Origin: Hedera helix
Taxonomy: Eukaryota; Streptophyta; Magnoliopsida; Apiales; Araliaceae
Length of the DNA: 64,000 nucleotides
Assembly (NCBI GenBank): GCA_947179155.2
Contig: OX359264.1
Location: 52,879,702-52,943,701 of the forward strand
Direction: 5' to 3'
Under the pieces are notes generated by a model. It did no database searches. It was not told the DNA's origin and saw nothing but the letters and a program-made list of their open reading frames with translations. Of this stretch, positions 42,764 to 54,411 are shown in pieces. The number at the start of each line of letters is the position of its first letter. The stretch's first letter is position 1. Made by a program: the position numbers and the translations under genes.

Positions 42764-45700
42764 ATGGGAAGCAAATGGAGGAAAGTAAAGATGGCGCTAG
42801 GGCTGAACAAAACCATAGATGACTCTTCGCCGTCAGACGGCAGGCTTTCCGTTGCCTCTCTTCTTTCTCCGTCTGTTTGTCCGGCGGAGGGAAGGAGCTC
42901 CGATTGTAAACGGCTTCAGATGCCCACTACTCCTACGTCGTCTTCTTCCGGCCTCCGTTGGCCCAAACACGGAATCAAATCATCCAAGGTTCGTAATTAA
43001 CATATATATATGTGGATATATATATATGAGTCCCCTTCCCCAGCGAACCTTAAAAAGCGAATCAAAGACGAACTGTCGTCTTTTGTATCTATACCCGTCG
43101 CCATAGTCATGCACTCTATGACGACGGGTCGAACCGTCGCCGTAGCTACCAAAAACGACGGTTCGTCTTTAGTTCGCTTTTGAAAATTTTTCATATATAT
43201 ATATATATATATTGGTAGTTGTTGATTGTGATGACAGTACTTAGAAATTCTGTCGTTTTAGTGAGTATTTGTTCGATTTTATTATTGATTGATGCACTTT
43301 AATTGATAGATTCTGAATAGGGAGAGTATATAATGTGATTTTTTTGTTTATGAGAGTGTGAGCTTAAACTTTTGTGAGTATGTAGGTTTGATCTTTTGTT
43401 AAATTGTGTACATATTTTATGTTTATAGGGATCTAATTGCATTGTGTATTTGTTTTGGTGTGTCTACAAGTAGAACTGTGGGTTGATGTGATGTAGGGGT
43501 GTAGATATGCAGATATGGATACATGTTAAATTGGGAGGAGAGATGGGTAATTGTTGTCTTGTAGTTTTCATTTTTTCAGCCGGCTTTGTATTGAGAGATA
43601 GTGATAGTAGGAATAGTCGCTTTAAGGTCCAGTGCCTTTGGCCATATTATAAAAGGAAAGTACAGGGGTGGGTGCTCATTCCCTTGTTTTTATTTCCCCA
43701 ACTTGCAACGAAAGTGCTTTGCCTGATCAGCAACGCAACTGCACTGTACCACGTACATACCCCATCGATCTCTCTCCCATTTTGATTATATTTGTTTGAA
43801 AAGCCTGTAGACCGTTGAATAAATATAAGTGCACAATATTCAAACACAATACTAAATATTATATTTATTTTAATTATTAAAAAATGAGTCAAGACATTAA
43901 AATTCGTATTATATTATATTTTTTAATGATTAAAATAGATATAATATTTGGTGTTGTGTACGTAGACTTGCCGGTAGTTGCAAAACAGTAGAAATTTTAT
44001 GGAAACTAATGATTTCTACTTCTTTTGATAATGTTTTTTTCCCTCTTTTTTATCGTCTCGAAAGCTCCATCATTAGTTTAGAGTTACTTGATTACCTTTA
44101 AAAAGTTGCGTGGTTGATTTGACTAAATTTACCAGCGGATTTTTTTTTTTTTTGTGTTGACTAAATAAGGTGATTTTATTAATTGGTAAACTGATTATAA
44201 TCATGTGTTTTAATCCAAGATTTCTGGATGGTAAAATAGAGTATGATTCGGAGTTGTTGAATCCAAATTATCTTTGAGAAGGTGGTGATACCATTGCTTC
44301 AACTCTCAAGTGGGCCTTACACCACATGGGTGTGGCCACTCAGGCACTCAACAGCTCGAATAATGACTTTGTGCAAGCACTGGGGTCGTCTGTCTTTAAC
44401 ACAACAGTGTTTGATAAATGATGACCATCCAGTGGGAGCAATCATATGAGGACTTATCTAATTTATGAATAGTGCTCTTATGCTACGTTTAGATTAAAAA
44501 AATAAAGATGAAAATAAAATAATTCATTTTTATGGAATAAAAAAAAATTGTGCTTAATTGCTCTATTAGAATGAAATTGACCGTTATCATTTTCTCCAAA
44601 TTTATAAATTTTATTCTTTGTGTGAGAGTATGGAATGACTCATTCCAATCGGAATGGATGAATTATTCTACTATCTATTTTATTTCTTTACTAGGGATAA
44701 CTCGTGCCTGAAGGTACGATATAATTAATATAACAGTTGAGGCACGGTATAATTAATATAACAGTTGATTACTGTATCCAATATTTTTAAATTGAAAAAT
44801 CTAAAATTATTTTGGACTTTTAGTTCCATAATAGAACTGAGAGTCCAACCATTAATACAAAAAGATTGATACTCAATTCAGTCATAATTTTTTTTTTAGG
44901 CAAACATTAGTCTTTTAAAATTAGATTTCATTCTTTTACTCATTCTATTCATTTAATTCAAATGCAACTTGAGTGTTATTAAAAGTTTAGTCTTTTAAAG
45001 CACTTTATCGTAAAAAAAATCCCTATGTTGGAGGGATTGCTTGGCTCAACTGGGGTGAGTTTACATTTTCTTGAAATTCAAATATTCATTTCTCCCAGTA
45101 ATATTAATTTTATTTATAACTGTCATCTATTTTACAAATTCAATTTTTAGTCTGTGGGATACATCTAAGTATAATAGTTTTTATTAGTACAAATAAAAAA
45201 ATTGATGGATTTAATTAACACCTATATTTCAAAGTTAAATGGAGCCGTTGACATCTACTTTTAAGCATCTAGGCATCTTGGTTCGACGATGGTTAAAAGA
45301 AAATTATTTTGAGGTCTGCACTATACTTATTTCATGTTGTAATTATAATACAAACAAATAAATTGGTGTCATTGCTTCTTTAAATTTAAAATGTTTTCTT
45401 TCATAGTCACTTTGGGTGAGACAATATTAATTGATACTTAAGCAAACTGTATGAGCATATGAGCTGATTATCATGTTGTCTGCATTTGAAAGTCGGTTCA
45501 TAAAGTGCCGATCACAGGTTTGATCCTTGCCAATGTTTTGTAGTTGTTTGTGCTTTATCTTTCAGCCTTAAAAGTTAGTCTGAATGCAAGCATTGTATCT
45601 GAGATCTGCTTGACCTGCATTTTTTTGTTTGCAGAGTACTTGTGCAATATGCTTGACCACTATGAAACCAGGCCAAGGCTATGCTATTTTCACCGCAGAA

Positions 45701-47524
45701 TGCTCACACTCCTTCCACTTCCATTGCATCACCACTAGTGCAAAACATGGAAACCAAATTTGCCCCGTTTGCCGAGCAAAATGGAAGGAAGTTCCGTTCC
45801 AGAATCCTGCTTCTGGTCTTTGTAATAGAAGGTCAAGAACCAATCAATGGCTACCTCCTTCCCGTGCAGATGCAAATCAACATATTTCTCCACTTCGTAA
45901 GGCCCCTGAGCCATGTGTCTTTGATGATGACGAACTTGTGGATAGCCAAGCTGAGGTTACTGAAAGAAGTTCATCCAAAAATATTTCTATTGATGACCAT
46001 TCTATTGGAACAATAGAGGTTAAAACATACCCTGAAGTTTCTTCCGTTTCAAGATTAGCATCGCATAGTAATTTCAACATATTAATACATCTCAAGGCTC
46101 CCCTTACTAGTAGGCAACAGCATTGTAGAGAAGACCAGGCTTTAGTTTCCCAGAACTCTCATGCTCCAATAGATCTTGTCACCGTGCTTGATGTCAGTGG
46201 TAGCATGGAAGGTACAAAGCTTGCTTTGCTAAAACAAGCCATGGGGTTTGTGATTCAGAACCTAGGCCCTTCTGACAGGCTTTCGGTCATTGCGTTCTCC
46301 TCCACAGCTCGCCGCCTCTTTCCCCTTCGTAGGATGACTGACACTGGAAGGCAGGAAGCATTACAGGCTGTTAACATGCTGATTTCAAATGGTGGGACAA
46401 ACATTGCTGAGGGCCTGAGAAAGGGTGCCAAGGTCATGACAGACCGCAAGTGGAAGAGCCCAGTCAGCAGTATCATTCTGTTGTCTGATGGGCAGGACAC
46501 ATACACAGTAACCAGCCCTCGTGGGGCTAACTCCCAAACTGATTACCAGTCACTGCTCCCATTCTCTATGCATAAGGATAGTGGTGCAGGCCCCCACATT
46601 CCAGTTCACGCATTTGGTTTTGGTTCAGATCATGATGCTGTTTCAATGCACTCAATTTCAGAAGCTTCTGGTGGAACATTTTCGTTTATAGAGGCAGCGA
46701 GTGTGATTCAGGATGCTTTTGCACAATGCATTGGAGGGCTTCTTAGTGTTGTGGTACAGGAACTGCAGGTGGTAGTTGATTGCATTCATCCAAAGTTGTG
46801 TCTCAGTTCAATAAAAGCCGGAAATTACAAAACCAGTGTGATGGCCAATGCAAGAACGGGCTTTGTCGAAGTTGGGGATCTGTATGCTGAAGAAGAGAGA
46901 GATTTTCTGGTAATAATGAATATTCCAGAGGTGAAATACGGTAATGACATGTCACTGGTAAAAGTTACATGTCATTTCAAAGACCCCATCACAAAAGAAA
47001 CAGTGACCTTGGAAGAAGCCAGTAATGTGGTGATTCAAAGGCCTGAAATTACTGGACAGTTGTCTGTGTCAATGGAATTGGACAGACAGCGAAACAGGCT
47101 TCGTGCAGCAGAAGCAATGGCAGAAGCACGAGCTGCAGCTGAACGTGGTGATTTAACTGCTGCAGTTTCTGTCCTTAAGCATTGCCGTAAACAATTGTCA
47201 GAAACCGTTTCAGCACAAGCTGGCGACCTGTTGTGTGCTGCATTGGTTACTGAATTGAGGGAAATGCAAGAGAGGATGGCAAACCGCCGTGTATACGAGT
47301 CATCAGGAAGGGCTTATGTTCTGTCAGGGTTGAGCTCACACTCGTGCCAGAGGGCAACTGCACGAGGTGATTCTATGGATAGTACAAGCCTTGTGCAGGC
47401 TTACCAGACGCCATCCATGATCGACATGGTTACTCGATCTCAGACAATGTTCTTTGGTAGTCCATCACCTCAACCATCCCCCAAGCCAGCTCGGTCATTT
47501 TCAGCACAACCACAGCCGAGGTAA
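42764..47524 (+). CDS. WAV3-like: WAV3-type RING/VWA E3 ubiquitin ligase, two exons
   Basis: Predicted CDS join(42764..42988, 45635..47524), 704 aa. Exon 1 encodes 75 residues starting MGSKWRKVKMALGLN, a hallmark N-terminus of this family. It ends at AAG with a GT donor at 42989; exon 2 follows TTTGCAG at 45631-45634, phase 0, restoring KSSK-STCAICL. RING finger: C78, C81, C98, H100, H103, C106, C118, C121. VWA domain: ~253-440, with metal-site DVSGSM (D261, S263, S265) and the LLSDGQD strand. A Vwaint-like C-terminal region follows (~490-640, with the Ala-rich helix AEAMAEARAAAERGD), then a Ser/Pro tail. Arabidopsis WAV3/EDA40-family members are E3 ligases acting in root growth direction and development. 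This copy looks intact and functional. The exact orthologue is uncertain. The 2.6-kb intron contains a MITE. Confidence 0.95.
43053..43181. mobile_element. MITE in the intron of the RING/VWA gene
   Basis: Imperfect terminal inverted repeats of about 25 bp. The left arm is AAAAGCGAATCAAAGACGAA and the right arm is its near-complement at 43156-43181. The interior is short, with CGACGGGT/ACCCGTCG palindromic pieces. It is flanked by TA-rich runs, which hide any TSD; a TA target (Stowaway-like) is possible. No coding capacity. Confidence 0.7.
44713..44769. repeat. 28-bp tandem duplication in the intron
   Basis: Two copies of a unit containing TATAATTAATATAACAGTTG, beginning at 44720 and 44748. 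Confidence 0.85.
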
Positions 47525-49924
47525 CCAGTAGTGCTATCTTTGAAAATTCTTCTCGAAGTTTGGTCAATGGTCATTCCCGCATAATATTTTTGTTCTCTTT
47601 AGTTGGTTTCGGGAAAGTGGGGATGTGAGAATGGGTATATTTGCTTGTGTACATGAATGAGATTTGGGTGCCTGTGAGAAAGGACCAATGGGTGTTTAGG
47701 GTTTACAATTTTAATATATGGTTTTGTATATAATTAAGGAGAAAAATGGGTAATTTTTTTCCTCTTGGAGAAGAAATGGGGGGCATAGCCTTGTAATTGT
47801 GGGGATACTGGAGGAGAAGTTCTTCATCTCAAATATGTGAGATATCTTCTCTTGATTATTTTAATTAAGTCTCTACTTATGCATTTGCAGCCTATGTTCA
47901 TTCCATTCTTAATGTTGATGCGATAGTTCTAAGATTATGTGATCGCAAAAACATGTTTTTACCCCTAAAGTATGTGATTGGAGGCTGTTGGATCACTCCT
48001 ATAGTCCTATCCTTTTATATATAGTGAATTAGTTAGTGATAATATTACCCCATCGCTAAGTAAACCGTTTTTGGTCAACAAATCTATAGCTGCAAGTCTG
48101 TAACACATGATATTGTGTGGACGCCAAATTTTAACAATTACTCCGGAATTAGAGATGTGTATTGAATTCTATGAAGGCGTTTGAATCTGAATTATAATAC
48201 TTTCTGGAATTTGATCTGAACAAAAGCTCTACAACAGTGGACGGGAAAACGGATCTAAACACGGAATATTTGCATCTCTCATATCACACAGGTATAGAAC
48301 ATCAAATTGGCATGTTACAATAATGATAAAGACTTCCACCAATGGCTTTCAACGTATTCATTTTCTGGAAGAATATGTAGAGAGATGTTGGAAGGTTTTT
48401 TTTGTGGAATGCTGGCTAGAAGTAGCTTAGATGAGTGGTTGAGTGAGGTAGGGGGTAGCGAATGTTTTGACTCCAAAATTTTCCTAAGACACTAATATGA
48501 ATCCCTAATATATAAAGTCGGAAGACCGATTGCGGTATAAACAGTTTTTTTTAAAAGTTTTTTTTTTTTTTTTGATACATGTAATGCATGTATTATCAGT
48601 ACTAGTTAATAATAAATAAATTTGAGAACCTATTTAAAAAGTACTTTAATTGGAGTGTTTTTCAAGAAGAGTGTAGTTTTGTATAAGGAGTTGACAAGAT
48701 CAGATGAGATCTACTTGTAAAAATATCAAATCAACTTATAAAAATATCAATTCTCATAAAGAATTGATATTTCTACAAATTAATTTGATATTTTTATAAG
48801 ATCCAATGAGATCCATTTATAAAAATATTTTTACAAAATTAAATGGAATTCACTTATAAAAATATTAAATTAATTTGTGAAAATATCAATTAATTTTTGT
48901 ATATCAATTTCAAGCAAATAAGTAGGAGTATTAAACTACTCACGAAATGAAAATTAAAAATAATGTCAATAAAAATGAATTTCCAAACATATGCTGTTTT
49001 TTTAATGTAGTCACTCAGTGCCTCTAATCACTTCATTTTACAGACGAGGAGAGTACGTTGTAGTACTACAATGTTGGCAATCATCAAAGGCACTATCGGG
49101 CCTATGAGCCTATCTTAGTGGTAGGGGACGCACTTTCACATGGTTCTGGTAACTAGGAGGTCATACAAAATTGAGCTTTGCTACGAGTAATAATCATAAT
49201 AATAATTATTGTAAAAATAATGAAACTCACTATTTTTATATGATTAGTCCTATTATTTTTACAAAGGTTATTATATGAATAATTATTACGAGTCATTATT
49301 CATAGCATTTTTTTACAAAATTATAGCAACCACAGATTAAATGACTAATCTTAAAGTCTAGAACTCGTAATTTGACTTTAATAAAATACTGAAAGCAAAG
49401 AGAGAACCAGAAAACCAAATTATGTCCAAAACTTGACGATAACAGAAGATGAATTGAGTCGTTCCTTGCCAGCAGTGGCCCGATCTCATAAACGCGACGT
49501 GGAAGGAAAATGTTGAAATGAAAACAAATGCAAGCGTGAACCATTTCCCCACCATAAAGGGCAAAAGCAAATGAAAGCAATTGTGTGGGATCCATGAGTA
49601 TAAAAAAAATAACAAGAAGTCTAAGGGCACAAATTCCATTCACATTATCAAAAAGTAGGGTCAGGCCCAAAAATCTGTGTTAGGCCCCACTTTTTAATGA
49701 TATAGATGGAGTTTGTGTTTGAGTTTGTCTGTAAATTTATTCAAAAATAAAAGTATTCATCACTTTATATAATATTGTGGGATTATTACAGATAAATTTG
49801 GGACTTTTATACTTTTTTTCTCTACTTTTACTTTTTTTAATATGTATGCAAATTGTACTTTGCTCATCTTTTTAAGGTTGAAAGGAATATTTGAAAAAGA
49901 AATTCATCAATATATGTGCCCCTT
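47525..49924. other. 3' flank of the RING/VWA gene and intergenic DNA
   Basis: The first ~350 nt are T-rich and probably 3' UTR with plant-type AATAAT/AATTAA signals. The remainder is AT-rich with a T-run near 48560. A weak tRNA-like stretch at about 49105-49165 is noted in the findings. No second gene was seen. Confidence 0.5.
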
Positions 49925-50430
49925 TATATTATTAATTGAAATCGGTTAGATCACTGCATAAGAGTTATGTCGATAAGTATAAGAGAACCTTAGAGTTCAA
50001 ACTTGGTGAGCATGTATTTTTAAATATTTTTCTTTGGAAGGGCATTCGTAGATCTAGGTTGAAAGGAAAACTCAGTCTGCATTATATTGGTTCATTCGAG
50101 ATTTTGGAGAGAGTTGATGAAGTTGCATATCGGTTAACTTTGTCTCCACAACTAACCTTTGTGCATAATGTGTTTCATCTATCGCTGTTGAGAAATTATC
50201 ACTATCATCCGCCGCATGTGGGTCAATATCTGTTCAATAAGATTTAAGAGGATCTTACTTGTGAGTAGCAAGCCGAGACGATCTTGGATCGTCAAGAGCG
50301 GATTAGAAGGAGAAAGACGATTTCGTTTGTTAAGATTTTATGGAAGAATCATTTGGAGTGAAAGGCTACTTGGGAGATTGAGGAGTTTATCTTAACGGAG
50401 TATCCACATCTTTTCGAAATTAACTAGGTG
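49925..50430 (+). pseudogene. Fossil chromovirus pol 3' end (integrase C-terminus and chromodomain)
   Basis: An open segment (49936-50247) shows KLGEHVFLNIFLWKGI, FEILERVDEVAYRLTL and VHNVFHLSLLRNY, matching the integrase C-terminal part of the intact pol at 5358-8819. After a stop near 50245 the next codons keep decayed homology, with ILDRQERIRRRKT and FVKILWKNH broken by a stop before KATWEIEEF and YPHLFEI. This is the tail of an old Tekay-like element with at least three stops. The rest of its pol is absent upstream. Confidence 0.88.
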
Positions 50431-50474
50431 TGTTCTTTTTCTTTTTTTTTTATTCCAGGGACAGAATCCTTTTT

Positions 50475-50490
50475 AAGGAGGAGTTAATTA
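50475..50490 (+). other. Relict polypurine tract
   Basis: AAGGAGGAGTTAATTA follows the fossil pol and precedes a decayed LTR start (TATAATACCCG at ~50493). Confidence 0.6.
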
Positions 50491-50491
50491 A

Positions 50492-51219
50492 TATAATACC
50501 CGATAAAAATAATTATATGTTTTTAAAACATATTAATTAGATTTTGTCTTTTATTTGGGTCAAATTAGTTATTAAATTTCATGGGCTAATAGCATTTAAT
50601 AAGTATTATTAATTTAATAAAATTGAGGCTTAAAATTAATTAATTTATATTTGTGTAAATTTTAAATCCTATTACATTTAGGAGTAATAATAAGACACAT
50701 TAATAAGTAAATAAATAAAACCTAACTATAAGCCATTAGTTCTAATACGAATTAAGGGAGACATAGAACAGAAAAAGGGAAGCAATTAACTCGGTTATTC
50801 GGTAAGAAGCATACGAATAAACTACTATTGCTTTTAAATTGATAGATGTATTGTGTAAAAAATTTGTTAATCAATGTGAATATCAGTGCATATATATAAA
50901 TTATGTATTTACAATTGATACTTATTAGGATGTTTATAACTATAGAAAGCACTTCAGAATGATGCTTATACTATCAAAAGTAATTTCAAACCGTCATGGT
51001 TATAATAGGAGGGTTAAATCAATTTTTTTTCTACTGTATTTAACCTTAATTTATAAATGTATTATTGAACTATTTTTTTTTTATAATTACATCACTGTAC
51101 TGATTTTTTTTTACAAAAGGTGGAGTTTCCGTTAAAGGTTGTTAACTATTTAACAGAAAAATGATATGACAATATTAAATATATTTTTCATCGTTGAACT
51201 TGAGGTCGATTTATAGTTG
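50492..51219 (+). repeat. Probable decayed 3' LTR of the fossil chromovirus
   Basis: It starts where the LTR should, after the relict PPT. It is AT-rich, with a right boundary that I cannot define and no second LTR in the window for comparison. Confidence 0.45.
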
Positions 51220-52929
51220 TGTGATGCTCCCAAATCAAGCCTACATCACCCAATCTGAGTCGCCAAAATACAAACAACAACAATTACAATACAGTACTCA
51301 AATAATATACAACTAAGTCTTCACTATTATTGTCACACTATTTTACAATATGGTGAAGACTACTATAACAACTATCTTGGACCATCACTCCATTCCCCAA
51401 TTCTCCCCGCTAGTCTCAGCTATGCTCTCATTTTCTGAACAATGGAACAAAAAAGAAATGGTGAATTTAAATAGCCCAATAAAGAATATCATGACTAAGA
51501 TAGTGATGAATAAATTATCATTAGCCTTCAACAGTTGAGTTCTTGATAGAATATAATAAACATCAAGTTTTAAATCAACAACTGCAATTAAGTTCTTAAA
51601 CAAAGTTTCAACCAATAACTGCAGCGAAATAACAATCATTAAGAGAATCATGTAGATCCTGAGGTCTACTGGCTTCTCTTTTTTAGAAAAGTTATCATCC
51701 ACATTTATCATCTGAAACACCACTAGTCATGATTATGCCAAACAATGGTTCTTATTTGTCTCAGGCCAAAGAGAACATTCACCACGTGCCTTAAAAGACA
51801 CATCACCATTATATCGTCTTTATCCTATCATCTGTGCATCAGGCCACAGATATTCACAACAACTTGATTCTTGATAATTAGTATAAATAACAGTGATAAA
51901 TGATGAATAGAAGAAAGAGAATGATAGGATAAACAATAGATATCAAAAGTTTATAATTTTTACTTTGTCCAGAGTCAAATAATGTTCAAATTGTCAATAT
52001 AATATAGAAAAAAAGGTGTTCAAGTCCAAGAATAATGTCTAAGATTCACAGGGAAGAAGTTTAACGGTATAAGGAATATTTAACAGTGCACAATGTTCAT
52101 TGTTTAAATAAATGTTCGTAGGTCAAAAATTCAAGGTCCAATAGTACACTATTCAAATATAACGATGAAAATTTAATATAAATGTTCATGTCAAAATATA
52201 TTAGGTGAAGCGCAAATTATTAATCATTTTAGAAATTTTACCGAATAATACTTATCATAGTAAGTTTAAGAATATGAGAGAAAATGACATCATTTACCTT
52301 ATCACGTGACTAGATATTGTTTTCTATGAAGTTGATCAACCTATATGTATATTTATAATTTAATTAGTAATTAACACATACTAATTTCATGTGTATAGTA
52401 TATATTATAAAATCATCAAAAATGACTATATAGTATAAATTTAAAGTATAATATACTTTAAAATAGTTTTTGAAGAAAAATAATACTTCAAAGTAAAAAA
52501 TTTCAAATGAAGTTTTTCAAAATAAATTTTCTAATAGAAACGTCTTTTAAAGGAAAGTTGTAAATTTATGTGTGTGTGAGCATTTATATAAATTTTATAA
52601 AAAGAAACTTACTTGAACAATACTCGTACTCTTACAGATCTTCAACGCTTAAGATAACCTTAATATACTTAAAGAGACACTTATACTAAGAAATATTCTG
52701 AGAGTGGAAGGAAGATTACATAAGGTATGTATGAAAACTCCTTATGCTAAGCCCTTATTTATAGCCAGACCCTAACCAACTTTTTCACACACACGTTACA
52801 CATTTCAATCTCATCTTTTAATCCATACCATTCATCAACCAACACACGTTTCACACTTTAATCTGCATCGTTCATTGACTAACACACGTTTCACACTCAC
52901 TTACACGCGTTACACATTTACACGCGTTA
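51220..52929 (-). repeat. Diverged Tekay LTR piece, minus orientation
   Basis: It starts TGTGATGCTCCCAAATC and follows the order of the LTR at 2419-4260 (CAACTAAGTCTTCACTATTA, AATAGCCCA, then a TATA box at about 52755 on the minus strand). It carries many substitutions and indels. It stops before the U3 end, where an opposite-facing LTR begins. Confidence 0.82.
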
Positions 52930-54411
52930 TGTAAGGCCCCGAATTTTATGAAATACAAAATTTAATTTTTCTTTATATATATTTTTTCTGAAATAGTAAG
53001 TGGTTAAATTGACAAAGTTAAAAGTTAAAGATGTTATGTGCAAATTTTATTATGTCGAACAATATTTATTTTGTCGGGGAATATTCGAGTCATACGACAG
53101 AGTTGAAATAATCAATCTTTGGTGGACCCCATAACGGAATATTGTCAGATATAAAAAACGACAGAAGTAACCCTTTTAAATAAAAAATAGTCAACGGTGT
53201 TATCACTTTTAACTGTTAAAATACCAGTGATAAAAGAATTGTAACGTACGGTATTTTATGGTATTTTACTGTAGCACACGGTATTCTACAATAGCACACG
53301 ATATTACGTAACGGCACACTATATTGCACAATGTCTCATATTATTAATATGATAACGTGGTTATTGCACAGTATTTATCAATAATTGATGATATACAGTA
53401 TTTTGCATTATTGATTCAATAACTGTCATTGAACTATATTTTATATCATTGAGTCAATAATTGCTATTGCATTGTATTTTAAAATTATTGAACCAAATAA
53501 TTGTCACAATAGCAAATACATAGTAAATTATATTATTAAATTAATAATTATTAGTAACGTGTTTCTTACATTATTGTTGAATTATTATTATTACCGTTAT
53601 AACTTACCTTAATTATTATATTATTAGTGGATATTTTTATTGTTATAATATATGAATAGTAAAGAAACACGTGGACCCTCTGTGGGGGCCACATGAAAAA
53701 TGGAATGAAAAATGTGAGTTTTGCTGAAGTTTGGTAAAGTTTGGCAGCCAGGCTGCGCTGCCGATTTGGAAAAGTTAGGCTAGCGTGCAGCATGCCAGTT
53801 GCTCACCTACCGTGCATAGTGTTTTCCCTTTTCCTATAAATAAGTTGCTCAATTGAATAGAAAAATCATACCTAAAAATAAGTTTTTCTAGAAGTATTTT
53901 GTGAGTATTTTTTTGAGAAAAGTAAGGTTATCTTCAGAGTTAGTAAGCCAAAAGGAGTGCAGAGATTTCTCAAGTAAGTATTTTATTTAAAGAGTAGTAA
54001 TTGCATAAATACCTATTTCACACAGTATTCACAAATCTTCATTTAGAAGACTCTTCTCTGAGAAGATTTATTTTGAAAAGCTTCATTTGGAAGAGTTATT
54101 TTTAAATATTATTTCAAAAATTATTTTTCAAATTGTTATACTTTATTACCCTACAAATAAAATATATTATATAAATACTTTTGATAGTTCATAATATACG
54201 ATTTATCATATACCACGAAATTTATATGTGATAATTACTAATTATATTATAAATATATAGGTTGATCCACTACATTTAAGCAGACTCTTTTCACATGATA
54301 AGGTAAGGAATATCATCTTTTTCATCTTCCATCATTTAAACTTACTACAATAAGGGATGTCATTTCTTTTATACTCTTAAACTTACTATAGTACGTATAG
54401 TTCGGTGAAAT
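52930..54411 (+). repeat. Diverged Tekay LTR piece, plus orientation
   Basis: It starts TGTAAGGCCCCGAATTTTAT, the LTR 5' end, followed by the CGGGGAATATTCG zone, decayed hairpin units and a TATA box at 53835-53842. The homologous order ends near 54411, where another LTR begins. Confidence 0.8.

Noticed and set aside
48040..48048. TAATATTAC nonamer as in geminivirus origins
   Set aside because: No stem flanks it and no Rep-like sequence is nearby; expected by chance in AT-rich DNA.
49296..49670. 124-codon minus-strand ORF
   Set aside because: Composition is that of AT-rich intergenic DNA, with no recognisable domain, no promoter context and an overlapping ORF in another frame.
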